From: Brevifilum sp963741015
GTDB lineage: Bacteria; Chloroflexota; Anaerolineae; Anaerolineales; Anaerolineaceae
NCBI GenBank assembly: GCA_963741015.1
Contig: CAVUGP010000010.1
Coordinates: forward strand, 124,001-188,000
Reading direction: 5' to 3'
DNA length: 64,000 nucleotides
Shown: piece by piece, positions 7,673 to 16,535 of the stretch
Layout: the number at the start of each line of letters is the position of its first letter
Numbering within the stretch: position 1 is the first letter of the stretch
Notes under the pieces: model-generated
Seen by the model: the letters and a program-made list of their open reading frames with translations, nothing else
What the model was told of the DNA's origin: nothing
Databases searched by the model: none
Position numbers and translations under genes: made by a program

Positions 7673-9478
7673 ATGCGACCCTCTTCCGTCATTCCACCTA
7701 ATCCTGCAATCACCAAAACCCCCTGGACAGACCAGGTTGACCCAAACCTCCCCTGGCCCGAATACCCCCGGCCGCAGATGGTGCGGGAAAACTGGGAAAA
7801 CCTCAATGGGTATTGGGATTATGCGGTCACGACCAGGGATGCAAGTCAGCCTCTTGAGTTCCCCGGCAGGATCCTGGTGCCCTTCCCGATTGAAAGCGCG
7901 TTATCCGGTGTCCAACGGCAGCTCAAACCCGATGAGCGTTTGTGGTACCGGCGCACATTCAACGTTCCCAAAGCATGGAATGGGGATCGTATCCTGCTGC
8001 ATTTTGGCGCTGTAGACTGGGAATGTCAGGTATGGATAAATGGCACCAAAATTGGGGAACATATCGGAGGTTATGACCCCTTCACCTTCGAAATCACCAA
8101 ATCTTTGCAAATAGGAGAAAACGAAATCGTGGTCTCAGTCTGGGATCCCAGCGATTCACAGCCGATCCAGCGCGGCAAGCAGGTTCTGAAACCGGGATTC
8201 ATCTGGTACACCACCATCTCGGGCATCTGGCAGACCGTTTGGCTGGAAGCCGTCCCATCTTCCTATATTGCTTCCATCAAGCTGACCCCTGATATTGATG
8301 AACAGACTCTCATGCTGTCCACCGTCCTTGAGTCGCCTGTGCCAGGGCTGACCATTACTGCCAGTGTGATTGCCGATGGTAAGCCGGTTGTGAAAAAGCA
8401 AGGTGATGCCGCTCAGCGATTAACCCTTCCGATTGAAGATCCCAAACTTTGGTCACCAGGATCGCCGTTTCTTTACGGTCTGGAAATCCAGCTTCTGCAA
8501 GGTGGGCAGCTTGTCGACCGAGTGACCAGTTATTTCGGGATGCGAAAGTTCAGCCTTGAAAGAGACGATCAGGGCGTTTTACGCTTCTGTCTTAATCACA
8601 AACCGTTGTTCCTCTACGGTCCGCTGGACCAGGGGTATTGGCCCGATGGTCTGTACACGCCCCCCACCGATGAAGCCATGCGCTGGGAGATCGACTTCCT
8701 CAAGGATGCGGGGTTCAATATGCTGCGCAAACACATCAAGGTTGAACCCGCCCGTTATTATTACCACTGCGACCGCGCCGGGATCATCGTCTGGCAGGAT
8801 ATGGTCAGCGGCGGGATCAGCCCCAAACCGATCTGGTTTGTTTTCGCAGGACTGTTGAAGAAGCTAAGGGATAATCACTTTTATTGGCGGCTCGGTCGCG
8901 GGAACCCCGAAAACCGTTCGCAATTCAAAGACGAGTACAAACGAATGATCGATGCTCTATATAATGTCGTCTCAATTGCAATCTGGGGTCCGTTCAATGA
9001 AGGCTGGGGGCAGTTCGATGCCGCCGAGATTGCCGGATGGACCAGGACCTATGACCCCACCCGTCTGGTGGACCATGCCAGCGGATGGTTCGATCAAGGA
9101 GCGGGAGATTTCAAGAGCGAACACATCTACTTCAAAACGCTTCCTTCTCCCATGATTGAAGCGGAACGGGGATTGGTGCTCTCCGAATTTGGCGGTTACA
9201 GCCTCAACCTGCCGGAACATGCCTGGAATCCGGATAAAGATTTTGGATATAAGAAATTCAAGAACGTTGAAGCTTTGACGGATGGGTATTTACATCTTCT
9301 TGAGAGGGAATTGATCCCCTGGATCCGGGCCGGGTGTTCCGCAGCGGTTTACACCCAAACGACCGATGTGGAAACAGAGGTCAACGGCTTCCTGACTTAT
9401 GACCGCCAGGTTGTCAAAATGGACCTGGAACGTATTCGCAGTGCACACGAGCGACTATACGAAATAAATGCTCGCTAA
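7673..9478 (+). CDS. Glycoside hydrolase family 2 enzyme
   Basis: A 601-residue GH2 protein without a signal peptide, so probably cytoplasmic. It has a jelly-roll sugar-binding domain (about 40-200, with WYRRTFNVP and WINGTKIGEHIGGYDPF), an Ig-like domain (about 200-290), and a TIM barrel (about 300-600). The acid/base is Glu443 in WGPFNEGWG and the nucleophile is Glu505 in LSEFGGYSL. GH2 enzymes release beta-galactosyl, beta-glucuronyl or beta-mannosyl residues; the specificity is not evident here. It is shorter than LacZ and close to the compact GH2 hydrolases. It stands alone between the repeat element and a terminator. Confidence 0.88.
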   Translation: MRPSSVIPPNPAITKTPWTDQVDPNLPWPEYPRPQMVRENWENLNGYWDYAVTTRDASQPLEFPGRILVPFPIESALSGVQRQLKPDERLWYRRTFNVPKAWNGDRILLHFGAVDWECQVWINGTKIGEHIGGYDPFTFEITKSLQIGENEIVVSVWDPSDSQPIQRGKQVLKPGFIWYTTISGIWQTVWLEAVPSSYIASIKLTPDIDEQTLMLSTVLESPVPGLTITASVIADGKPVVKKQGDAAQRLTLPIEDPKLWSPGSPFLYGLEIQLLQGGQLVDRVTSYFGMRKFSLERDDQGVLRFCLNHKPLFLYGPLDQGYWPDGLYTPPTDEAMRWEIDFLKDAGFNMLRKHIKVEPARYYYHCDRAGIIVWQDMVSGGISPKPIWFVFAGLLKKLRDNHFYWRLGRGNPENRSQFKDEYKRMIDALYNVVSIAIWGPFNEGWGQFDAAEIAGWTRTYDPTRLVDHASGWFDQGAGDFKSEHIYFKTLPSPMIEAERGLVLSEFGGYSLNLPEHAWNPDKDFGYKKFKNVEALTDGYLHLLERELIPWIRAGCSAAVYTQTTDVETEVNGFLTYDRQVVKMDLERIRSAHERLYEINAR

Positions 9479-9546
9479 ATCCCCAAAATACATGTATTTA
9501 TTGACGCAGAGATATTGCCGTCAGCGTCAGTAAAAAGGATCAAAAA

Positions 9547-9580
9547 AGGCTGCCCTTATGAGGACAGCCTTCTTATTTTT
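9547..9580. terminator. Terminator shared by convergent GH2 and STAS genes
   Basis: A stem of about 9 bp (AGGCTGCCC/GGACAGCCT, one mismatch) with A-rich sequence on its left and TTCTTATTTTT on its right lies between two convergent genes and could stop transcription from both sides. Confidence 0.75.
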
Positions 9581-9599
9581 CTAAATCCGAAAATGTCGC

Positions 9600-9935
9600 T
9601 TAGAAACTACCGACAGCTTCGGTCAGGTCGTCTAACACTCTGAAGTATGGCCCGATCCCAACCAGGTCCATCGATTCTTTGATCCGTTCATCCAGTTTCA
9701 CCAGGACCAGTTCGCCCCGGTTCATCTTCTTGACCTCTTTTTGGATCCGGATCAAGGCCCACCAGCCTGCGCTGGAGACGAAGGTGACATCCCGCATATC
9801 GAAGATGATGTTGTACTGACCCTTTTCGATCAGCTGGTTCAGGGCTTCTTCAACTTCAGGGGCGGTATAACTATCGATACGGCCGCTGGTGTAGATCACT
9901 GTGCTTCGTTTATACTCAGTTACTTCAAAGTCCAT
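9600..9935 (-). CDS. STAS-domain protein (anti-sigma factor antagonist family)
   Basis: A 111-residue single-domain STAS protein. The conserved phosphorylation-loop sequence is DVTFVSSAGWWAL, with Ser-Ser at the position where SpoIIAA/RsbV proteins are phosphorylated by an anti-sigma kinase. Dephosphorylated members bind the kinase and free a sigma factor or another partner. No kinase or phosphatase partner is encoded beside it. The start is ATG 9935, preceded by GGAGAAAG; the longer open frame to 9980 is less likely. Confidence 0.85.
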   Translation of the reverse strand: MDFEVTEYKRSTVIYTSGRIDSYTAPEVEEALNQLIEKGQYNIIFDMRDVTFVSSAGWWALIRIQKEVKKMNRGELVLVKLDERIKESMDLVGIGPYFRVLDDLTEAVGSF

Positions 9936-10137
9936 TGCACTTTCTCCATAATAAACAACGATACTGACATAGTTTACCAATTATAACTTAAAACGACCCA
10001 AACACTACATACCAGAGGGTGGATTCAGGGGAATTTGGCAGACCCCTTTCGGATGCCCAGAGTTTCCAATCCTCCTCATTATTATATATTACAACGCTAG
10101 TCCCTCCAGCGTCACGGTTCATCTTGACCCGGTCGAG

Positions 10138-10143
10138 TATAAT
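10138..10143 (+). promoter_or_regulatory. -10 element close to the miaB start codon
   Basis: A perfect TATAAT ends 8 bases before the miaB ATG, so transcription would begin at or within a base or two of the start codon. No Shine-Dalgarno site is visible, which fits a leaderless mRNA. The -35 match is poor. Confidence 0.5.
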
Positions 10144-10151
10144 AAGCGCCT

Positions 10152-11477
10152 ATGAAATACCATATCTGGACCGAAGGCTGTCAGATGAATGTGGCGGATT
10201 CCCGCCGGTTGGCGTCTTCGCTTGAAATAATGGGCTATGAGCCCACATCCAAACCTGAAGATGCGGATGTGATCGTCCTCAACACCTGTGTGGTGCGGCA
10301 AAGCGCTGAGAATAAGGCCGTCGGTCGGCTTTCATCATTGCGGCCGTTAAAAACAAAAAATCCTGACCTGATCATCAACCTGATGGGGTGTCTGATCGGT
10401 GTGCGCGGTAACAGCAAGATCCAGGAAAAGTTCCCCTGGGTTGATGTCGTTTCGCCTCCTTCCGATCCCGAGCCCCTTCTTCACCTGCTTAGTGAGCGTG
10501 TCGCTAAGGCCAACGCCCAGTCAAGCAAGGAGGAACATAATTCCCTCCTGGATGGTGAATTGGTGCTGCCTCGGGAGGAGCAGGGCAAACTGGTCTCCGC
10601 TTATATCCCGATTGTGTACGGCTGCTCCCATGCCTGCACCTACTGCATCATCCCCTCCAAACGCGGCCGGGAACACTCCCGTCCTTACCAGGAGATCATC
10701 AATGAAGCCCGCAGCCTGGTAAAGCAGGGTGTCAGGGAGATCACTCTGTTGGGACAGATTGTCGATCGTTATGGTCTGGACCTGCCCGAACATCCCACAC
10801 TGGCCCAACTTTTACGGGACCTGCATGAAATTGAAGGTTTGAAAAGGATCCGTTTCCTCACCTCCCACCCAAACTGGATGACCGATGAACTGCTGGACGC
10901 TGTCGCCGATCTGCCCAAGGTCTGCCCGCATATCGAAGTGCCGATCCAGGCCGGTGACGATGCAATCCTGCGTGATATGCGCCGCGGCTACACCGCCCAG
11001 GCATATCGCGATCTGGTCGGGAAGATCCGTGACCGGATCCCGGGCGTATCCATCGCCACCGACATCATCGTCGGATTCCCCGGCGAAACCGATGCCCAAT
11101 TCCAGGAAACCTATCAGTTATTAGACGATTTGCGAATGGACGTCGCTCACCTGGCGCGATATTCCCCTCGTGAAGGGACCTATTCCGCTCGAAAATTGGA
11201 AGATAATGTTTCAGCCGAAGAGAAAATGCGCCGTTTCAGGCTCCTGGAGGATCTGCAGGAAGAGATTTCTGCCGAGATCAACGCTCGCTATCAGGATCAG
11301 ATAGTCACCGTATTATTTGAAGAGAAATCGCGCGGTCGCTGGCGCGGACGGACACCGACCAACAAATTGGTCTTTATTGAAACAGATCAGGATTTAATCG
11401 GGCAGGAGCGCGATGTCAGAGTCAACTGGACCGGCCCCTGGTCAATGATCGGTGAATTGGCGGATGAACTGGAATAG
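10152..11477 (+). CDS. miaB: tRNA-2-methylthio-N6-dimethylallyladenosine synthase (MiaB-like)
   Basis: A 441-residue methylthiotransferase. The N-terminal UPF0004 domain carries Cys10 (TEGCQMN), Cys46 and Cys80, which bind the auxiliary 4Fe-4S cluster. The radical SAM motif is C158-x3-C162-x2-C165. A C-terminal TRAM domain occupies about residues 370-440. Length and the GCQMNxxDS signature fit MiaB, which adds a methylthio group to i6A37 of tRNAs reading UNN codons; the related RimO and MtaB are less likely because of the N-terminal signature. It is a single gene downstream of a promoter that looks leaderless. Confidence 0.88.
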   Translation: MKYHIWTEGCQMNVADSRRLASSLEIMGYEPTSKPEDADVIVLNTCVVRQSAENKAVGRLSSLRPLKTKNPDLIINLMGCLIGVRGNSKIQEKFPWVDVVSPPSDPEPLLHLLSERVAKANAQSSKEEHNSLLDGELVLPREEQGKLVSAYIPIVYGCSHACTYCIIPSKRGREHSRPYQEIINEARSLVKQGVREITLLGQIVDRYGLDLPEHPTLAQLLRDLHEIEGLKRIRFLTSHPNWMTDELLDAVADLPKVCPHIEVPIQAGDDAILRDMRRGYTAQAYRDLVGKIRDRIPGVSIATDIIVGFPGETDAQFQETYQLLDDLRMDVAHLARYSPREGTYSARKLEDNVSAEEKMRRFRLLEDLQEEISAEINARYQDQIVTVLFEEKSRGRWRGRTPTNKLVFIETDQDLIGQERDVRVNWTGPWSMIGELADELE

Positions 11478-11543
11478 CAGATACACACTTCATATTCTAA
11501 TGATCAACACATAATTTATGAATCCAAACAAATTCCTGATTGG

Positions 11544-12239
11544 TTACTTCGAATCCGGGGTCAGTTTTTTATGTTCAAATGGACAGAGGTCTTCTACAGG
11601 ACAGCGGTAGCAAAACCACTTACGCGCGCCGCAGACTTCCCGTCCTAATCGGATCAGGTTCAGGTGCAGGTCATAGAAATACTCTTCCGGGATCCGTTCT
11701 TCCAGATAGGCGTGTGCTTTTTCAACATTCAAATTCATGGGACGCAATCCCAGCCGGCCTGTTACCCGGTAAATATGTGTATCCACCGGGAATGCGGGAA
11801 TGCCCATTGAAAACAGTAAAACGATCGCAGCTGTTTTGGGTCCCACACCCTTGATATCCATCAGCCACTTTCTCGCATCTTCCAACGGCAAGTCCTTCAG
11901 GAATTGCAGGTCGAGTTTTCCCCCATTATGGTCCGAAATGTCCTTCAGCGCTTGCTGGATGCGCGGGCCTTTTTGGTTTGCCAGTCCGGCGATCCGGATG
12001 GCGTCAATCACTTGATTCGGATCGGCGTTCATTACCGCTTCCCAGCCTGGGAATCTCTGCTTCAATCGGTCGAAGGCGGCGTCCCGGTTGATATCATTCG
12101 TGTTCTGCGAAAGGATGGTCGAAACCAGTTCATCCACCGGCGGTAAAGGCGTCCGCCAGACGGGCTGGCCAAAGGCATCGATCAACCTTTGACGGATCAG
12201 AGTGATCCGCTCCCGATAATTTGCGATAAGCTCACTCAT
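11544..12239 (-). CDS. nth: Endonuclease III-like DNA glycosylase
   Basis: A 231-residue HhH-GPD protein. The helix-hairpin-helix contains GVGPKTAA with the catalytic Lys135, and Asp153 follows in PVDTH. The C-terminal 4Fe-4S cluster ligands are C203-x6-C210-x2-C213-x5-C219, exactly the endonuclease III pattern. It removes oxidised pyrimidines from DNA and can nick the abasic site. It lies 8 bases downstream of the asparaginase gene on the same strand, so the two may be co-transcribed. Confidence 0.87.
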   Translation of the reverse strand: MSELIANYRERITLIRQRLIDAFGQPVWRTPLPPVDELVSTILSQNTNDINRDAAFDRLKQRFPGWEAVMNADPNQVIDAIRIAGLANQKGPRIQQALKDISDHNGGKLDLQFLKDLPLEDARKWLMDIKGVGPKTAAIVLLFSMGIPAFPVDTHIYRVTGRLGLRPMNLNVEKAHAYLEERIPEEYFYDLHLNLIRLGREVCGARKWFCYRCPVEDLCPFEHKKLTPDSK

Positions 12240-12247
12240 TGGGAAAA

Positions 12248-13297
12248 TCAGTTCAATTCAGATATGGTGAAAGCTGGGCGGATCTCTCCGACGACAAACT
12301 GACGCCAGTTCTTCACCGGGATGTTGCCGTAATCCGATAAGGCAGCCAGATCGTCTTCATTAAACAACCCCAACCCCTGCAGGATCATCAGGCTGACGCT
12401 TTGTCTCGCTCGGCCGGTCGGGTCACCATCTGAAATCTTGATCGCAATCCCAATCCCCGGAGAACCTTCACCCAATACACCAGGCATCACACCGATGATC
12501 TGGTATCCTTCCGCGCCGCCTTTACAGAACAATCTGCCCTTCCCGGTAATCATTAAATCCGTGTCAAACTTTCCCGGGCCGGCAATCATATCGGGGAACG
12601 CCATCATTGCGCCTGTGATTTTTCGGCAGGCTTTAGCCCGATCTTCCTCTAATCCAACCGGATCAGCCAATCTGGCAACACCCTGCGCCATATTTATCAA
12701 CGGAATGCCATAGACCGGCGCGGAACAACCATCACGTCCCAAAGGCATTGCATCCGGGTCCATCCCCACCATTTCCGCCAGGGTCTCACGGATGGTCACC
12801 TGAACGGGATGGTTCGGGTCAAGGTAGTCCGCTTTATCCAGGCCGCGCAGGACAGCATGCGCCAGCATGCCGGTATGCTTCCCGGAGCAATTATGGCGGA
12901 AGGGAGTTGGCTCCTCACTGGCAGCCTTCATGGCATCCCGGGTATCGGCATCCCCCGGCCAATGGACCCCGCACTGTAGATCGTTTTCGGTGATACCGAT
13001 TTTTTTATGCATCCCTTCAAGAACGGACTTGTGCAGGTCGGTTCCTGAATGGGAAGCACACATGATTGCCACTTCCTGGTCCGTCAAATTGAACGCTTCT
13101 GCGCCGCCGCGTTCAATGAACGGCAGCGCCTGGAACGGCTTCATCGAGCTTCGGGGATAGGTCATCAGTTCCGGATTCCCTGCTGATGCCAGGACATTCC
13201 CCTGCATATCGACCACCATAAAACCGCCAAAGTGGATCGATTCAACGATCTCACCGCGCGTGACCTCAACCAGAGGTACACAATCCTTAGCCTGCAT
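12248..13297 (-). CDS. Asparaginase II family protein
   Basis: A 349-residue protein of the thermolabile asparaginase (asparaginase II, Rhizobium-type) family, distinct from the E. coli AnsA/AnsB fold. Features are the N-terminal VEVTRG, SSMKPFQALP, CASHSGTDLH, a central HNCSGKHTGMLA and the region DGCSAPVYGIPL. It would convert L-asparagine to aspartate and ammonia in the cytoplasm. Its ATG overlaps the stop codon of the preceding MBL-fold gene by one base (TAATG), so translation is probably coupled. Confidence 0.87.
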   Translation of the reverse strand: MQAKDCVPLVEVTRGEIVESIHFGGFMVVDMQGNVLASAGNPELMTYPRSSMKPFQALPFIERGGAEAFNLTDQEVAIMCASHSGTDLHKSVLEGMHKKIGITENDLQCGVHWPGDADTRDAMKAASEEPTPFRHNCSGKHTGMLAHAVLRGLDKADYLDPNHPVQVTIRETLAEMVGMDPDAMPLGRDGCSAPVYGIPLINMAQGVARLADPVGLEEDRAKACRKITGAMMAFPDMIAGPGKFDTDLMITGKGRLFCKGGAEGYQIIGVMPGVLGEGSPGIGIAIKISDGDPTGRARQSVSLMILQGLGLFNEDDLAALSDYGNIPVKNWRQFVVGEIRPAFTISELN

Positions 13298-14160
13298 TAA
13301 GACTCTCCTTTTTGCTCTTCTTCAATATGAAGGAAATGCCGTTTGTAATACTGTTCCAACCCCCAGGCAAGCCGATTGTGGTAAAGCTGGGTCAGACTTT
13401 TATTAAAACTAAGTGCTTTCAACAGGCCGGGTACTTCTGCCAGGAGATCTTCCATGTTATCCTGGGTACCTGTGAACCCTTCAATCACAGACTTGACCTT
13501 GATTAAAAAATTCCGCATCTTTTCAATCGATCTGTAACGGACAATGCCATTCCTGCCGCTCACAACTTTGTAGCCCTTAAATTCCTCTGAGAGCAATAGG
13601 TCCAGGTCTTTTAACCAGGCATTCAGGTCGGCATAGGCAAGGAATGGCGGTTGATGAGTAACAACACTGTCACCAATGAAGACAACCGAATCAACTTCAA
13701 TTTTCAGCCAGGTCCCTGCACTATGGGAACCAGCATGATGTTCAAGGATCAGAGGAACGCCCTCCCAATAAATCGAAAGCGAATTGGAGTAGGTCATATC
13801 CGGCATCACCCAACGGATGTTGGGTGGCAGGTCGAATGGCTCCCAGTTAGCGCCGGCATCAATATCCTGACTGCGGGCAGCAGTCGGCCGGCTTTGGAGA
13901 ATAGCGACGCTGTTTTCATGGGCGACCACATCCGTTTCCAAAGCCCGGATACCCAGAGTGCGGTCAATATGTGTGTCCAGCATGACCAACAACTTTTCCT
14001 TACCGACATTCAGCCCGGAAAGTGTTGATCGCCAGATGTGCTGGTCTTCCGGCCGGAACGGAGAATCCACCATCAGCAATCCTTTGCCTGATTGCACCGC
14101 TCCCAGGACGACTCCGGGAAAACCGCTCTCTATATGGGTATGTTTGGCAATTTCCTCCAT
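13297..14160 (-). CDS. MBL-fold metallo-hydrolase, degenerate metal motif
   Basis: A 287-residue protein with metallo-beta-lactamase fold features: LGAVQSGKGLLMVDSP near the start, LDTHIDRTLG at the position of the HxHxDH motif, a later EHHAGSHSAGTWL and the strand VVFIGDSV. The first motif retains only His and Asp of the usual ligands, so metal binding may be reduced or different. The start is ATG 14160, with GGAG 6 bases upstream; a TTG four codons earlier is less likely. It is translationally coupled to the asparaginase gene, which suggests a shared process, but no substrate can be named. Confidence 0.75.
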   Translation of the reverse strand: MEEIAKHTHIESGFPGVVLGAVQSGKGLLMVDSPFRPEDQHIWRSTLSGLNVGKEKLLVMLDTHIDRTLGIRALETDVVAHENSVAILQSRPTAARSQDIDAGANWEPFDLPPNIRWVMPDMTYSNSLSIYWEGVPLILEHHAGSHSAGTWLKIEVDSVVFIGDSVVTHQPPFLAYADLNAWLKDLDLLLSEEFKGYKVVSGRNGIVRYRSIEKMRNFLIKVKSVIEGFTGTQDNMEDLLAEVPGLLKALSFNKSLTQLYHNRLAWGLEQYYKRHFLHIEEEQKGES

Positions 14161-14239
14161 TTGATGCTCCAAATCCTGGTCTTCAGTATTATCCTGACCG
14201 ACTTCTATTATACGATTAATCCCTCTTCAGACCCATAAT

Positions 14240-14947
14240 TTACGGCATATTACAGGTCGGGATCGTATCAATATTCTCTTTCCCATTCAATTCAAGCCCA
14301 AAATAAGGCGAGGGGTCCAACGTGTTATGGATATCCAATTCGTTCAGGAACATTCCCTCCCCGTCATCCTTTACGATTGAAAAATGCAGGTGAACGCCGG
14401 TCGGGTTTCCAGGTGTTCCTGAATAATTCCCCTGATAACCCAGTAAAGTCCCGGCAGGGACCCACAGTTCCTCTGTTCCGGGTGGAAATGCTTTATCCAC
14501 AAATGAATTCCCGGCTTCATCAGCCATATGTGTGTAATAGGTCCAAATCTGTCGATTAGGCTGGAGAGGATCATTTGGTATCCGGATGATCACGGTGGCT
14601 TTCCAATCGGGCAATCGAGACAGATATCCATCATAAACCGAATAAACCGGCGTCTCATTGATCGTCGTCCCGGCAAAAATATCGATTCCCTGGTGATGGT
14701 GACCAATCCTGAACGAATCCCCCCATAAAAAACCGATCAACCCATCTGTGGGTGTGAGAAAAGATGCATCCCCGCAGCGGGACAATGCTTCCACCCGGTC
14801 AGACTGGTTTGCATCAGGATTGCGTAAATACTCGAAAACTTTCCGGGTCCGGTTGTTAGGTGTGAAGTATTCCCGGTAAATCAGGAAAAATGCTGCAGTC
14901 ATTATTATGCCAATGACAGTCACCCACCATATCATTTTCTGTTTCAT
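14240..14947 (-). CDS. M23 family (LytM-type) peptidase, membrane anchored
   Basis: A 235-residue protein with one N-terminal transmembrane helix (WWVTVIGIIMTAAFFLI) and a C-terminal M23 domain. Zinc-ligand sequences are present: HHHQGIDIFAG, YYTHMAD and GVHLHFSIV. M23 enzymes cleave peptide cross-links in peptidoglycan or similar peptides outside the membrane. The sequence is open upstream to a TTG at 14980 through a run of Lys codons; ATG 14947 places the transmembrane helix at the usual distance and was chosen, although no strong Shine-Dalgarno is visible. Confidence 0.8.
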   Translation of the reverse strand: MKQKMIWWVTVIGIIMTAAFFLIYREYFTPNNRTRKVFEYLRNPDANQSDRVEALSRCGDASFLTPTDGLIGFLWGDSFRIGHHHQGIDIFAGTTINETPVYSVYDGYLSRLPDWKATVIIRIPNDPLQPNRQIWTYYTHMADEAGNSFVDKAFPPGTEELWVPAGTLLGYQGNYSGTPGNPTGVHLHFSIVKDDGEGMFLNELDIHNTLDPSPYFGLELNGKENIDTIPTCNMP

Positions 14948-15058
14948 ATTATTCTTGATTTTTTTTTTTTCCGATTTCAAAATTTTATCAAATCCTCGGT
15001 CATCATGATTGCTCTAAGCATACCACTTCCATTTACCATTCTTATATTTCTCCAACTT

Positions 15059-15078
15059 CGCTCCGATGGAGCGTTAAC
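15059..15078 (+). promoter_or_regulatory. Short hairpin with GGAGCGTTAAC in the hsp20 leader
   Basis: The stem CGCTCC/GGAGCG with loop GAT lies 54 bases before the hsp20 start and continues into TTAAC. The same 11 bases GGAGCGTTAAC end a hairpin in the glnA leader at 33860. It could be a leader RNA element or a partial terminator for upstream transcription; no CIRCE operator is present. Confidence 0.4.
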
Positions 15079-15131
15079 GAACATCAATTAAGATGAAATT
15101 GAATTAAAAACCAAAAGCATTGGAGGAAAAA

Positions 15132-15548
15132 ATGACCCTTTATATTAACCCTGTTCGTCATGCCCACCGCCGTCGAATGCTGGATGAAATGATGCGGGAT
15201 TGGGATGAAAATTACAGTTCCGAATTGAACTTCCCAATCGATGTTGTAGCTGACAATGATTCTTTCACCATCAAAGCCTTATTGCCCGGCGTCGACCCCG
15301 ACAAACTGGATATCCAGATCGTGAATGAGATCGTCACGATTGCCGGTGAATTGAAGGTCGAGCGTGAGGAAGACGCAAATTATCTTCTGACTGAGATTCC
15401 CAGCGGCAAGTTCCATCGTGTGATCACCCTCCCCACACCTTTGAATGCTGCCAACGTGGAAGCCTCACTGGAAAACGGCATCCTGACCCTGACCGTGCCC
15501 AAAGCTGAAGAAGCAAAACCACGCACGATCAAAGTCACCGCCAAATAA
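15132..15548 (+). CDS. Small heat shock protein, Hsp20 family
   Basis: A 138-residue alpha-crystallin-type chaperone. The alpha-crystallin domain runs from about residue 35 to 130, with the conserved A-x-L-P-G-V segment (KALLPGVDPDKLDI) and the C-terminal ENGILTLTVPKAEE. The short tail KPRTIKV carries the I-x-V motif used in oligomer assembly. Such proteins hold unfolding proteins in an ATP-independent way. The start is ATG 15132, with GGAGG 5-6 bases upstream. The gene is monocistronic and ends at a terminator. Confidence 0.9.
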   Translation: MTLYINPVRHAHRRRMLDEMMRDWDENYSSELNFPIDVVADNDSFTIKALLPGVDPDKLDIQIVNEIVTIAGELKVEREEDANYLLTEIPSGKFHRVITLPTPLNAANVEASLENGILTLTVPKAEEAKPRTIKVTAK

Positions 15549-15560
15549 TGGTTCAAAATG

Positions 15561-15588
15561 AAAACCACCCCAGCATTGAGGTGGTTTT
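15561..15588 (+). terminator. Intrinsic terminator after hsp20
   Basis: The arms AAAACCACC and GGTGGTTTT form a 9-bp stem followed by further T and A residues, 12 bases after the stop codon. Confidence 0.85.
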
Positions 15589-15698
15589 TATATTTAATAA
15601 ATTCAAGCGCCATCAAAATAGAAAATACCATCCCTGATTGAAGTCGAGGATGTATTCTTGTATAATTTTAATAATCCATAACCGATGGGAGTTATTTG

Positions 15699-16535
15699 AT
15701 GGTCCCGGAAAGCGATAAACAGGCAGTTCTTTCACCCTTTGTGATCGCCCTTTGCCAGCAAAAAGGAGGCGTTGGCAAGACGACAACGGCTGCCTGTCTG
15801 GGTGCAGGGTTGGCGCAGATCGGGAAAAAAGTCCTGATGCTCGATCTTGCACCTTCGGGTAACCTGACCTCCGCATTTGGGATCAACCTCAACCGGGTAA
15901 AACGTTCGACAACCGACCTTTTCCACGGAACGTACCCACCGACCAGCCTGATCAAACCGACCTCAATCAAGGGATTGAACCTGATCCCCGCTCACCCTTC
16001 ATTATTTCCGATCCCACAGGAGCTCTACCGGAAGAAGGATTACGAGCTTATTTTACGAAAGATCCTGGTTAATGGTAACTTCCCGGATTACGACATCATT
16101 ATTCTGGACTGCCCGCCCGGGATGGATTCTCTGTCCATCAACGCGATAGCCTGTGCACACCTGGCAATCCTGCCTGTTATATGCGAATATTTTTCCCTGC
16201 CGACCCTCGAAAACATGTTCCGGCTGATCAAACTTTCGCGGCAAAGAGCCAACCCCGATCTGGCCTATCGTCTCCTGATCAACAAACTGGATAAGCGCGC
16301 CTCACTTCACGAACGCATCTACGCCCAAATCGAGGAACATTATAAGGCAGCCTTATTGGAAACCGTGATCGGAATTGATATCAAACTTCCTGAAAGTCAA
16401 CTGGCAGGCATCCCGGTCCTGGTCTATGAACCGAAAACGCGCGCCACAAAACAATTTCGTGCGCTTACCAAAGAAATCATTGGTATTATCAACCAATTAA
16501 TCGACTCTGAACCTGAAAAAAAGGATGAAAAATGA
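15699..16535 (+). CDS. ParA/Soj-like ATPase
   Basis: A 278-residue deviant-Walker ATPase. The P loop is QQKGGVGKTTTA near residues 21-32, with the signature lysine of ParA/MinD proteins, followed by MLDLAPSGNLT and the Walker B strand IIILDCPPG. ParA proteins form ATP-dependent dimers that bind DNA or membranes and position cargo. No ParB is encoded nearby; instead the stop codon overlaps the start of an exported repeat protein by 4 bases. ATG 15699 has GGGAG 7 bases upstream. It is more likely an orphan ParA positioning a cell-surface or other cargo than the chromosome-segregation ParA, but this is inference. Confidence 0.85.
   Translation: MVPESDKQAVLSPFVIALCQQKGGVGKTTTAACLGAGLAQIGKKVLMLDLAPSGNLTSAFGINLNRVKRSTTDLFHGTYPPTSLIKPTSIKGLNLIPAHPSLFPIPQELYRKKDYELILRKILVNGNFPDYDIIILDCPPGMDSLSINAIACAHLAILPVICEYFSLPTLENMFRLIKLSRQRANPDLAYRLLINKLDKRASLHERIYAQIEEHYKAALLETVIGIDIKLPESQLAGIPVLVYEPKTRATKQFRALTKEIIGIINQLIDSEPEKKDEK

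Noticed and set aside
14948..15131. CIRCE or ROSE element before hsp20.
   Set aside because: Neither the TTAGCACTC inverted repeat nor a ROSE-like U(U/C)GCU pairing with the ribosome site is present; only a short hairpin is seen.
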